Positions 36,328 through 44,336 of a stretch of 64,000 nt of DNA are shown here, piece after piece (position 1 is the first letter of the stretch; each line of letters begins with the position of its first letter). The notes under the pieces were generated by a model that did no database searches, was not told the DNA's origin, and saw only the letters and a program-made list of their open reading frames with translations. The stretch is from Alistipes onderdonkii (GTDB lineage: Bacteria > Bacteroidota > Bacteroidia > Bacteroidales > Rikenellaceae): assembly GCF_025145285.1 (NCBI RefSeq), contig NZ_CP102251.1, positions 3,658,001 through 3,722,000 on the forward strand, read 5' to 3'. A program made the translations under genes and the position numbers.

Positions 36328-36368
36328 TCGGTATTGCCCGCACCGGGAAAGAGGGTTACTTTTGTAAC
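36328..36368 (+). promoter_or_regulatory. tetR promoter with an overlapping palindromic operator
   Basis: TTG (36334-36336) and TACTTTTG (36357-36364) form a promoter with a 20-bp spacer. The -7 box is embedded in the palindrome GTTAC-TTTT-GTAAC (36355-36368), a likely operator for the TetR protein encoded 18 bp downstream. The -33 region TCGGTATTGCCC (36328-36339) recurs identically in front of the flavodoxin gene (42150-42161). Confidence 0.65.
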
Positions 36369-36386
36369 AAAAGAAACCGATGCCGC

Positions 36387-36998
36387 ATGCAAACGCCCAA
36401 AGAGGAGATACGCAACAGCCTGCTGGAGTCCGCCGGGAAACTGTTCCTGCGCAAAGGATTCCTGAAGACCTCGATGCGCGAGATCGCACGGGATGCCGGG
36501 GTGGGGCTGGCCAATATCTACAACTACTTCAGCAGCAAAGACGAAATATTCCGCACGGTAGTGCAGCCCGTAACCCTCGCTTTCGAGCAGATGGCGCACA
36601 GCCACCACGACAGCGGGGGAACGGACGTGCTGGAGATGTATGCGGAACCGTACCTGCGGAAAGTCACCGACGAATACGTCACGCTGATAAACTCGCACCG
36701 CAGGAAACTGGAAATACTGCTTTTCAGGGCGCAGGGCTCGTCGCTGGAGGATTTCCGCGAACGGTATACCGACCGCACGACAGCGGCGGTGAAGGAGTGG
36801 CTGGCGGGGATGAAACGCCGGCACCCGGCGCTGAACATCGCCGTCTCGGATTTTTCAATCCACCTGCACACGGTGTGGATGTTCACGCTGTTCGAGGAGA
36901 TCATCATGCACCGGGTAAAGCCGCGGGAGATGAAGCAGGTGATTGCGGAATACATACGATTCGAAACCACGGGATGGAAGGAGCTCATGAAAATTTGA
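36387..36998 (+). CDS. TetR-family transcriptional regulator
   Basis: 203 residues. The N-terminal helix-turn-helix is TSMREIARDAGVGLANIYNYFSSKDEIFRTVV (~29-60), typical of TetR. The C-terminal ligand domain (65-203) is helical, with His-rich HSHHDSGGT near 72 and IIMHRVKPREM near the end. The ligand is unknown. It lies ahead of methyltransferase and ABC exporter genes, the usual targets of such a repressor. A terminator stem overlaps its last codons and stop. Confidence 0.93.
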   Translation: MQTPKEEIRNSLLESAGKLFLRKGFLKTSMREIARDAGVGLANIYNYFSSKDEIFRTVVQPVTLAFEQMAHSHHDSGGTDVLEMYAEPYLRKVTDEYVTLINSHRRKLEILLFRAQGSSLEDFRERYTDRTTAAVKEWLAGMKRRHPALNIAVSDFSIHLHTVWMFTLFEEIIMHRVKPREMKQVIAEYIRFETTGWKELMKI

Positions 36999-37015
36999 GC
37001 TCCTTCCTTTTTTTT
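36976..37015 (+). terminator. Terminator overlapping the tetR stop codon
   Basis: GGAAGGAGCTCA (36976-36987) pairs perfectly with TGAGCTCCTTCC (36996-37007) and is followed by eight T residues. The 5' arm is in the last codons and the 3' arm begins at the TGA stop. Confidence 0.85.
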
Positions 37016-37074
37016 GAACAAAATTGAATATCGTTCATTATTGAGCGGACTACCGAAACACAAAAACAGATAAG

Positions 37075-37899
37075 ATGAAAGAGAAAATCGAATTCCAGAG
37101 CGTAGTGGCGGAAACACTGCTGATTCCGCTCTACATGCGGGCCAAGGAGAGCCGGCGCAGGGACGCCGTGCTGCACGACCCCGAAGCCGAACGGCTGGTG
37201 GCCCGGATCGCGTACGACTACGGCAAGTTCGACAAGGCTTGGATGAGCGCATTAGGCTGCGTGGTGCGCAGCCGCTATTACGACCAACGCGTAGAGTCGT
37301 TCATCCGCCTGAACGCACGGCCGGTGGTCGTGAACGTCGGGTGCGGGCTCGACACCCGGTTCCAGCGGATCGCCGAACGGCGCAATGCCGTATTCTACGA
37401 GTTGGATCTGCCCGAGGTGATGGCCATCCGCGAAAAGCTGCTCCCGGCACCGGCCGGCGACAACTACCTCGCAGGTTCGCTGCTCGACACGGAGTGGCTC
37501 GAAGGCCTGCGCACACGGCACCCCGACGGGCATTTCATATTCGTATTCGAAGGGGTGCTGATGTACTTCCACGAAGAGCAGGTGCGCACGGTGCTGCGCA
37601 ATATCGTAAGGCGCTTCCCGGCGGGGGAGGTCTGCTTCGATGTCTGCGGCCCGATGATGGTCAACACGGGGCTGAAGCCCGACTCGCTGCGCAGGAATGC
37701 GGCCCAGATACGCAGCGGCCTGGCCGACGGTCATAAGGTGGAGCGGTGGGAGCCCCGCCTGCAACTGATCGAGCAACGCTCTTATATGGAATTCGCACGG
37801 CGCCGCTGGGGTCTGACGGGCATCTTTTTCAGGGCGTTCCCGCACCTGGCCCGCAAATTCAGTTCGCTGCTCGCATACAGGATCTCCGCGACGGAATAA
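37075..37899 (+). CDS. Leucine-carboxyl-methyltransferase-family SAM methyltransferase
   Basis: 274 residues. The SAM-binding motif I is VVNVGCGLDTRFQRIAERR (~86-104), with acidic LYELDLPEV-type motif II (FYELDLPEV), FVFEGVLMYFHEEQV and the post-motif region. This is the LCM/PPM1-TcmP-like family, which O-methylates carboxylates or polyketide hydroxyls. It is first of a tight unit methyltransferase / ABC / methyltransferase / ABC. The substrate is probably the molecule handled by the transporters, but that is an inference. Confidence 0.85.
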   Translation: MKEKIEFQSVVAETLLIPLYMRAKESRRRDAVLHDPEAERLVARIAYDYGKFDKAWMSALGCVVRSRYYDQRVESFIRLNARPVVVNVGCGLDTRFQRIAERRNAVFYELDLPEVMAIREKLLPAPAGDNYLAGSLLDTEWLEGLRTRHPDGHFIFVFEGVLMYFHEEQVRTVLRNIVRRFPAGEVCFDVCGPMMVNTGLKPDSLRRNAAQIRSGLADGHKVERWEPRLQLIEQRSYMEFARRRWGLTGIFFRAFPHLARKFSSLLAYRISATE

Positions 37900-37912
37900 A
37901 AAAACTGTGACC

Positions 37913-39727
37913 ATGGAAAAACAAAAGACAAAACAGGGGCTGGCCCGGCTCTTCGAGATCGCCGGACAGCGCAAGGGGCTGCTGATACTGGCCGGCGTGT
38001 TGTCGGCCGCAAGCGCAGCCTGTATGCTCGTGCCCTACTGGGCCGTATACCGGATACTGACCGAACTGCTGGAAAATGCCGGGGATACGGGCGGCATCGA
38101 CGCCGGGCTGCTGGTAAAGTGGGGATGGATCGCGTTCCTGGGGCTCGTCGGCGGGCTCATACTGCTCTACGCCGCACTGATGGCATCGCACGTGGCGGCA
38201 TTCCGCATCCTCTACGGGCTGCGGGTCAGGCTCTCGGAGCATATCGGCCGCCTGCCGCTGGGCTACCTGAACGGCACCTCGACAGGCGCCATCAAGAAGA
38301 CGATGGAACAAAACATCGAGAAGATCGAAAATTTCATCGCCCACACGATCCCCGACATGGTAAACGTCGTGGCGACGGTCGTGCTGATGTTCGCCATCTT
38401 CTTCTCGCTCGACGGATGGCTGGCGGCGGTCGGCCTCGCCGTGATCGCCGTGAGCGTCATCCTGCAATTCTCCAACTTCATGGGTAAAAAGGCCCAGGAG
38501 TTCACCCGGATCTACTTCGATGCGCAGGAGCGGATGTCGGCATCGGCGGTGCAGTACGTGCGCGGTATGCCCGTGGTAAAGATATTCGGGCAGAGCGTAC
38601 GGTCGTTCCGGCAATTCAACGCAGAGATCGAAGCCTACAAGACCTATGCGCTGAAGGTCTGCGACACCTACCAACCGGGAATGGTAGCATTCACCGTGCT
38701 GCTCAACTCACTGGTAACCTTCTTCTTCCCGATCGGCATCCTGCTGGTGGGCGGATCGCCGGGCGACATCGCGCTGGCGGCCGTCTGGCTGTTCTTCATC
38801 GTCATGGGGCCGGGCGTAGCATCGCCCGTCTACAAACTGATGTACCTGGGCGGAGGCACGCGCGAAATCAACGAGGGCGTAGTGCGCATCGACCGTATTT
38901 TCGACCGCCGCCCCGTTCCCGAGCCGGCCGAGCCCCGGGTTCCCACGACCTACGACATAGAGTTCCGCCATGTGGGTTTTTCGTACTCGAACGAAGCCGA
39001 AGCGACCCGCACGGAGGCCCTGCGCGACATTTCGTTCACGGCACGGCAGGGAGAGATCACGGCGCTGGTCGGGCCCTCGGGTTCGGGAAAATCGACCGTG
39101 GCGAACCTGATCCCGCGCTTTTGGGACGTCGGGCAGGGCGAGATACGGATCGGCGGCATCGACATCCGGGAGATCGCTACGGAACGGCTGATGGACATCG
39201 TGTCGTTCGTATTCCAGGAGACATTCCTCTTCTACGACACACTCTACGAAAACATACGTACGGGGCGCCCGGATGCCACGCACGAAGAGGTCGTTGCGGC
39301 GGCGAAGGCGGCGCAGTGCCACGAATTCATCGAACGCCTGCCGGACGGCTATGCGACCCGGATCGGCGACAGGGGCGTCTACCTTTCGGGCGGCGAGGCC
39401 CAGCGGGTATGCGTGGCGCGTGCGATCCTGAAAAACGCCCCGGTACTGGTACTGGACGAGGCGACGGCATTCGCCGACCCCGAAAACGAGTGGAAGATGC
39501 AGCAGGCGCTGCAACACCTGATCAGGGACAAGACGGTCATCATCATCGCCCACAGGCTTTCGTCGATCGTCGCGGCACAGCAGATACTCGTCCTCAGGCA
39601 GGGGCAGCTGGTACAATCGGGGCGGCACGAAGTGCTGAGCAAGACCGACGGGGTATACAAAAAGATGTGGGACGCCTATACCGACGCGTTCCGCTGGCAG
39701 TTAGACACCAAAGAAAAAAGAGCATAG
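37913..39727 (+). CDS. ABC transporter half-molecule, permease plus ATPase (first)
   Basis: 604 residues. The six-helix ABC exporter membrane domain (~25-330) includes GYLNGTSTGAIKKTMEQNIEKIE. The nucleotide-binding domain has Walker A VGPSGSGKST, Q-loop FVFQETFLFYDTLYENIRTG, signature LSGGEAQRVCVARAIL, Walker B LVLDEATAFAD and an H-loop IIAHRLSSI. It pairs naturally with the second half-transporter at 40382. The arrangement resembles YbtP/YbtQ-type pairs, which can import siderophores despite the exporter fold. The start MEKQKTKQG follows an in-frame GTG. Confidence 0.93.
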   Translation: MEKQKTKQGLARLFEIAGQRKGLLILAGVLSAASAACMLVPYWAVYRILTELLENAGDTGGIDAGLLVKWGWIAFLGLVGGLILLYAALMASHVAAFRILYGLRVRLSEHIGRLPLGYLNGTSTGAIKKTMEQNIEKIENFIAHTIPDMVNVVATVVLMFAIFFSLDGWLAAVGLAVIAVSVILQFSNFMGKKAQEFTRIYFDAQERMSASAVQYVRGMPVVKIFGQSVRSFRQFNAEIEAYKTYALKVCDTYQPGMVAFTVLLNSLVTFFFPIGILLVGGSPGDIALAAVWLFFIVMGPGVASPVYKLMYLGGGTREINEGVVRIDRIFDRRPVPEPAEPRVPTTYDIEFRHVGFSYSNEAEATRTEALRDISFTARQGEITALVGPSGSGKSTVANLIPRFWDVGQGEIRIGGIDIREIATERLMDIVSFVFQETFLFYDTLYENIRTGRPDATHEEVVAAAKAAQCHEFIERLPDGYATRIGDRGVYLSGGEAQRVCVARAILKNAPVLVLDEATAFADPENEWKMQQALQHLIRDKTVIIIAHRLSSIVAAQQILVLRQGQLVQSGRHEVLSKTDGVYKKMWDAYTDAFRWQLDTKEKRA

Positions 39728-39731
39728 AATC

Positions 39732-40385
39732 ATGGCAAAGAAGAGTTTCATCAACAAAATCCTGCAAAATACCCGCAAGCCCGAAGGGTTCTTCGGACGA
39801 CTGGTTCTGCGGGGCATGAACCGGGGGCACGCATCGCTGGCGCGATGGGGCATGGGCTGCATGGAGTGGCAGGCCGATTGGAGCGTACTGGACATCGGAT
39901 GCGGCGGCGGTGCCAACCTCGCGCAGATTCTCAAACGATGCCCCGCCGGCAAGGCGTACGGCATCGACCTGTCGCAGGAAAGCGTGGCATTCGCCCGCAG
40001 GAAGAACCGCAGGCTGCTGGGAACGCGCTGCTTCGTAGAGAGGGGCGACGTCGGGAAGTTGCCGTACGGCGACGGGACGTTCGGTGCGGTCACGGCTTTC
40101 GAGACGGTTTATTTCTGGGACGACCTTCCCGAAGCGTTCGCCGAGGTGGCGCGTGTGCTCAAGACCGGCGGCAGGTTCCTGCTGTGCAGCGAGATGAGCG
40201 ACCCGGCGAACGAAATGTGGACGAGCCGCATCGACGGGATGAGGGTATATCCGGCCGAACGGCTGGAAACGCTGCTCGCAGCAGCCGGATTCGCGGATAT
40301 CGCCGTATACCGGCGGGAAAAGGAGGAGTTGTGCATCGTAGCACGCAAACAGGCCCGAAACGACCAAAACGGAGGAAGGCGATGA
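39732..40385 (+). CDS. Class I SAM-dependent methyltransferase
   Basis: 217 residues. Motif I is VLDIGCGGGANLAQIL, then GKAYGIDLSQESVAFARRKN, the GDVGKLPYGDGTFGAVTAFETVYFWDDLPEAFAEVARVLKTGGRFLL region (motifs II-III of the UbiE/Methyltransf_11 group). It lies between the two ABC half-transporters, 4 bp after the first, and its stop overlaps the next start (ATGA). Together with the LCM-family enzyme it suggests modification of a small molecule linked to this transporter. Confidence 0.9.
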   Translation: MAKKSFINKILQNTRKPEGFFGRLVLRGMNRGHASLARWGMGCMEWQADWSVLDIGCGGGANLAQILKRCPAGKAYGIDLSQESVAFARRKNRRLLGTRCFVERGDVGKLPYGDGTFGAVTAFETVYFWDDLPEAFAEVARVLKTGGRFLLCSEMSDPANEMWTSRIDGMRVYPAERLETLLAAAGFADIAVYRREKEELCIVARKQARNDQNGGRR

Positions 40386-42118
40386 ATGCGATCAAGAATA
40401 TTACGGTCGGCCATACGGAGCGTCTCCGCAAACCGGTCGGCTTCACGATGCTCGCCAACCTGGTCAACATCGTGCCGTTCTGCCTCTCGATCGAGGCGGT
40501 GAATGTCATTTTCCGGGCCTGCGACGGCAGCGGCACGCCGCTCGACACCGCACGGCTGTGGACGATCTTCGGGATACTGGCCATCTACATGGCGGCCATG
40601 GCACTGGCCGAACGCGCGGCTTACCGCGCCAATTTCCGGGGTGCCTACGAAATGAGCGCCGAAGGGCGCATCTCCCTGGCCGAGCACCTGCGCAAGCTCT
40701 CGCTCGGATTCCTGTCGCGCCGCGACCCGGGCGACCTGTCGTCGATGCTCATCACCGATTTCACGATGGCCGAGACGGGCATCTCACACCATCTGCCGCA
40801 GTTGATGGGGGCGATGGTGATGCCCGTGCTGGCATTCCTCACGCTGCTGTGGATCGACTGGCGCATGGCTACGGCGATGTTCGTGGCGCTGCCGCTGGCA
40901 ATCGGCATCCTGTTGGCGAGCACCAGAATCCAGCAGAAACTGAGCAGCCGCCAGATCGCCGCGAAAATCGAAGCCGGGAACCGGCTGGAGGAGTACCTGC
41001 AAGGCATCCGGGTGATGAAGGCCTACAACATGGTAGGGGGACGGTTCGTCCGCCTGCGCGAGGCTTTCGCGCAACTGCGCCGCGCCTGCATCCGGCAGGA
41101 GGCACTGCTGGGGCCTTTCGTTCTGCTGTCGATCACCGTCGTACGGGCGGGGCTGACGCTGATGGTGCTGTGCGGGACATACCTGCTGCTGGACGGCACG
41201 CTATCGCTGCTGATGTTCGTGATGTTCCTGATCGTCGGCTCGCGCGTCTTCGACCCGCTGACTTCGGCACTGACGAATTTCGCGGAGTTCCGCTATTTTT
41301 CCATCGCGGGAGGGCGCATACTCAGCCTGATGGAGGAACCGGAAATGACGGGCAGCCGCAAAGCCCCAAAAAACGGCGACATCACGCTGGAAGGGGTATC
41401 GTTCGCCTACCGCGACAAGGAGGTGCTGCACGACGTATCGCTCACGCTGCCGCAAGGTTCGCTGACGGCGCTCGTAGGCCCGTCGGGAAGCGGAAAAAGC
41501 ACGCTGATGAAACTCTGCGCACGGTTCTACGACCCGCAACGGGGACACGTGCTGTTCAACGGCGTACGGATGGACGAGATCGAACCCGAATCGCTGATGC
41601 GCCACATTTCGATGGTATTCCAGGATGTATACCTGTTCCAGGACACGATCCGCAACAACATCCGCTTCGGCAAGGCCGACGCCACGGACGAGCAGATCGT
41701 CGCCGCGGCAAAGAAGGCATGCTGCCACGACTTCATCATGCGGCTGCCCAAAGGGTACGACACGATGGTGGGAGAAGGCGGCTGTACGCTTTCGGGCGGG
41801 GAGAAGCAGCGGTTGTCTATCGCCCGTGCGATCCTCAAGGACGCACAGACCATCCTGCTGGACGAGGCTACCGCATCGCTCGACCCCGAAAACGAGGTCG
41901 AGGTACAGCGTGCCATCAATACCCTGATCGCAGGGCGCACGGTGATCGTGATCGCCCACCGGCTGAAAACGATCCGCAATGCCGACAACATCGTCGTCCT
42001 GGATCAGGGGCGGATCGCCGAGCAGGGGACGCACGACCAACTGGTCGCACACGGAGGGCTCTATGCCCGGCTGTGGGCCATACAGGAGCGGACGGCGGGG
42101 TGGAGTATCACCTCTTGA
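40382..42118 (+). CDS. ABC transporter half-molecule, permease plus ATPase (second)
   Basis: 578 residues with six membrane helices and an ATPase domain: Walker A VGPSGSGKST, FQDVYLFQDTIRNNIRFGKADA, signature LSGGEKQRLSIARAIL, Walker B ILLDEATASLDPENE, and IVIAHRLKTI. It is the partner of the transporter at 37913. Its ATG overlaps the methyltransferase stop by four bases. A small GGGG-CCCC hairpin follows at about 42130-42143. Confidence 0.93.
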   Translation: MNAIKNITVGHTERLRKPVGFTMLANLVNIVPFCLSIEAVNVIFRACDGSGTPLDTARLWTIFGILAIYMAAMALAERAAYRANFRGAYEMSAEGRISLAEHLRKLSLGFLSRRDPGDLSSMLITDFTMAETGISHHLPQLMGAMVMPVLAFLTLLWIDWRMATAMFVALPLAIGILLASTRIQQKLSSRQIAAKIEAGNRLEEYLQGIRVMKAYNMVGGRFVRLREAFAQLRRACIRQEALLGPFVLLSITVVRAGLTLMVLCGTYLLLDGTLSLLMFVMFLIVGSRVFDPLTSALTNFAEFRYFSIAGGRILSLMEEPEMTGSRKAPKNGDITLEGVSFAYRDKEVLHDVSLTLPQGSLTALVGPSGSGKSTLMKLCARFYDPQRGHVLFNGVRMDEIEPESLMRHISMVFQDVYLFQDTIRNNIRFGKADATDEQIVAAAKKACCHDFIMRLPKGYDTMVGEGGCTLSGGEKQRLSIARAILKDAQTILLDEATASLDPENEVEVQRAINTLIAGRTVIVIAHRLKTIRNADNIVVLDQGRIAEQGTHDQLVAHGGLYARLWAIQERTAGWSITS

Positions 42119-42149
42119 CGGTATGCGGCGGGGCGAAAACCCCGAAAAA

Positions 42150-42186
42150 TCGGTATTGCCCCGCCGCAAAAAATCACGTTACTTTG
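42150..42186 (+). promoter_or_regulatory. Promoter of the flavodoxin operon
   Basis: TCGGTATTGCCC (42150-42161) contains the -33-like TTG. TTACTTTG (42179-42186), within GTTACTTTG, is a near-consensus -7 box 19-20 bp further on. Both blocks match the tetR promoter, suggesting common control. Confidence 0.5.
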
Positions 42187-42212
42187 CACAAAACCAAAAA
42201 ACAGCGAAAATT

Positions 42213-42704
42213 ATGACCGGAATTTTTTATGGCAGCACGACCGGGACGACCGAGGCTGTTGCCGAAGACATCGCAAAACAACTGGGCGTGGCATCCGCCG
42301 ACGTACACAACGTGGCGGACGCATCCGCCGACGAAGCCGACAAATACGACCTGCTGGTCGTGGGCTCCTCGACGTGGGGCTGCGGCGAGTTGCAGGACGA
42401 CTGGTATTCGTTCCTCGACGCACTGAAGGCCAAAGACCTGACAGGCAGGAAGGTAGCCATATTCGGCTGCGGCGACAGCGGTTCCTATCCCGATACGTTC
42501 TGCGACGCCGTGGGACTGATCTACGACGGGTTGCAGGACACGGGATGCACGTTCGTAGGTTCCTACGCGCCCGCGGGCTACGGTTCGATCGCCTCGCTCA
42601 TCGTGCGCGACGGCAAGTTCGTCGGGCTGGCCATCGACGAAAGCGACCCGGGCAAAACCGACGAACGGGTGGCGGCATGGTGCGGACAGATTAAAAACGA
42701 GTAG
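42213..42704 (+). CDS. fldA: Flavodoxin
   Basis: 163 residues, long-chain flavodoxin type. The FMN-phosphate loop is YGSTTGTTEAVAEDIA (near 6-20), with VGSSTWGCGELQDDW for the isoalloxazine-flanking loop and IFGCGDSGSYPDTFCDA. It replaces ferredoxin as electron carrier when iron is short. It is first in an operon with a DUF2023 protein (2 bp later), a lipoprotein and a PepSY-type protein. Confidence 0.95.
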   Translation: MTGIFYGSTTGTTEAVAEDIAKQLGVASADVHNVADASADEADKYDLLVVGSSTWGCGELQDDWYSFLDALKAKDLTGRKVAIFGCGDSGSYPDTFCDAVGLIYDGLQDTGCTFVGSYAPAGYGSIASLIVRDGKFVGLAIDESDPGKTDERVAAWCGQIKNE

Positions 42705-42706
42705 CC

Positions 42707-43063
42707 ATGAGCGCCGAGGACTTCAGCCGCTACGGTTCGATGAAACTCTTCATGCACCACATCTATGAGTTTCAGAAAGGGGTACGCAGCCTGGTGCTGT
42801 GCACGATGTGCCGCACCTGTGCGTCACTGGTGTGCGATCGGCTCGACCGGCTGGGCATAGCCCATCTGACACAGCCGGTTACGGATAATAAGGTAAACCT
42901 TTACTTCGGCAACAGGCTTTGCCTGGACGCGGTGAAGACATTTGTCCACAAACCGCTCAACGAACTCTCGCCCGAAGAGGATTTCATGCTCGGCGCCATG
43001 CTCGGATACGACATTACGGGACAATGCGAACGCTATTGCAAACGCAAGGTGCGGACGGCATAG
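42707..43063 (+). CDS. DUF2023-family protein
   Basis: 118 residues, cytoplasmic, rich in Cys (CTMCRTCASLVC near 32-43, plus QCERYC at the end). It fits DUF2023, which in Bacteroidota regularly follows flavodoxin. The repeated Cys spacing may bind a metal or Fe-S centre; function unknown. It lies 2 bp after fldA, so the two products probably act together. Confidence 0.85.
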   Translation: MSAEDFSRYGSMKLFMHHIYEFQKGVRSLVLCTMCRTCASLVCDRLDRLGIAHLTQPVTDNKVNLYFGNRLCLDAVKTFVHKPLNELSPEEDFMLGAMLGYDITGQCERYCKRKVRTA

Positions 43064-43090
43064 TCCCCCCGAACGACAAAACATAGAAAA

Positions 43091-43678
43091 ATGAAAAAAC
43101 TAATCGTATATCTGGTAATCGCCGCGGCGGCGCTCATGGCCGCAGGATGTGGCGGCAATTCGAACAACAGGAAGCAGGCGGCGGAAACGGCACAGGCCGC
43201 AACGGCACTCGAGGTGGACAACCTGCTCGCCGACGCGGAAAAGCTGACCGGGAAACAAGTCACCGTGGAGGGCGTATGCACGCATATCTGCCGCCACGGG
43301 GGCCGCAAAATATTCCTGATGGGTACCGACGACACACAAGTCATCCGGATCGAAGCGGGCGAAAAGATCGGTGCCTTCAAGCCCGAATGCGTGAACAACC
43401 TCGTCCGTGTGACGGGCACGCTGGTCGAAGACCGCATCGACGAAGCCTACCTGGCCGAATGGGAGCGGGAGGTCAAAGACCAGCTCGCCGAACAGCACGG
43501 GGAGGGCGAGGCCGGATGCAGCGCGGAACAGCAGGCCCGCGGCGAATCGGTGGCGAGCAGCGTCGGGGAACGCATCGCCGGCTTCCGGGCACGCATCGCC
43601 GACCGCAAAGCCAAGGAAGGCAAGGAATACCTCTCGTTCTACCACGTGGAAGGGGGCAATTACGAAGTCCTGGAATAG
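43091..43678 (+). CDS. OB-fold-like lipoprotein
   Basis: 195 residues. The lipoprotein signal MKKLIVYLVIAAAALMAAGC gives Cys20 as lipidation site. Residues ~40-120 resemble a small beta-barrel (GKQVTVEGVCTHICRHGGRKIFLMGTDD, then NNLVRVTGTLVEDRID), as in OB-fold/DUF4920-like periplasmic proteins. The C-terminal third is helical and acidic. C62 and C66 in VCTHICRH could bind metal. It lies between the flavodoxin unit and a PepSY protein. Confidence 0.75.
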   Translation: MKKLIVYLVIAAAALMAAGCGGNSNNRKQAAETAQAATALEVDNLLADAEKLTGKQVTVEGVCTHICRHGGRKIFLMGTDDTQVIRIEAGEKIGAFKPECVNNLVRVTGTLVEDRIDEAYLAEWEREVKDQLAEQHGEGEAGCSAEQQARGESVASSVGERIAGFRARIADRKAKEGKEYLSFYHVEGGNYEVLE

Positions 43679-43684
43679 GAGGGC

Positions 43685-44263
43685 ATGGGAAAGACCAAAT
43701 TCATGTCCGCCGTAAGAAAATGGAGCAGGCCGGTTCACCGCGACCTCTCCTTTTTCTTTTCGGGCGTATTGCTGATCTATGCCGCTTCGGGGTTCATGCT
43801 CAACCACAAGCGCGATTTCAACTCCGACTATTCGATCCGCAGGCAGGAGGTGACGCTGCCGGAAACACTGCCCCGGACACAGCAGCAGTGGACCCGCAGG
43901 GATGCCGAAGAGGCGCTCCGCCTGGTGGGCGAGCAGGGAAACTACCTGAAACACTATTTCCCCGAGCAGGGGCAGCTCAAGGTATTCATCCGCGGCGGCA
44001 GTTCGCTCACGGCCGACCTCACGACGCGCAAAGCCGTGTACGAGTCGATCCGCAAGCGGCCGCTGCTGAGCAGCATGAACCGGCTGCATTACAACCCGTC
44101 GCGCTGGTGGACGGTGTTCTCGGACGTATTCCTCGCGAGCCTGGTGGTAATCGTCGTCTCGGGGCTGGTGATGCTGCGCGGCCCGAAAGGGCTGTGGGGG
44201 CGCGGCGGGATAGAACTGCTGGCGGGGATACTCATCCCGGTATTGTTCATGTTTTTCGCCTGA
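43685..44263 (+). CDS. PepSY-associated membrane protein
   Basis: 192 residues. A first membrane helix (~20-40, FFSGVLLIYAASGFMLNHKRDFN) is followed by a periplasmic PepSY-like domain (~45-135). Two helices follow near the C-terminus (FLASLVVIVVSGLVML and a last GILIPVLFMFFA). This is a shortened version of the PepSY_TM (PiuB-like) proteins often found next to iron-uptake genes. It is last in the flavodoxin operon, and its stop is followed by a bidirectional terminator. Confidence 0.78.
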   Translation: MGKTKFMSAVRKWSRPVHRDLSFFFSGVLLIYAASGFMLNHKRDFNSDYSIRRQEVTLPETLPRTQQQWTRRDAEEALRLVGEQGNYLKHYFPEQGQLKVFIRGGSSLTADLTTRKAVYESIRKRPLLSSMNRLHYNPSRWWTVFSDVFLASLVVIVVSGLVMLRGPKGLWGRGGIELLAGILIPVLFMFFA

Positions 44264-44282
44264 CGACGGAAAGCGAACCCCT

Positions 44283-44316
44283 AAAAAAGGCGGCTGTCGA
44301 ACGACAGCCGCCTTTT
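44283..44316. terminator. Bidirectional terminator between convergent operons
   Basis: AAAAGGCGGCTGTCG pairs with CGACAGCCGCCTTTT in a perfect long stem with a very short loop. The A/T runs serve both the flavodoxin operon and the DUF4857 operon. Confidence 0.88.
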
Positions 44317-44336
44317 ACATGCGATAACCGGGGGTG

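Noticed and set aside
42130..42143. Terminator after the second ABC half-transporter
   Set aside because: GGGG-CGAAAA-CCCC is too short a stem and has no T tract. It is noted only inside the gene entry.
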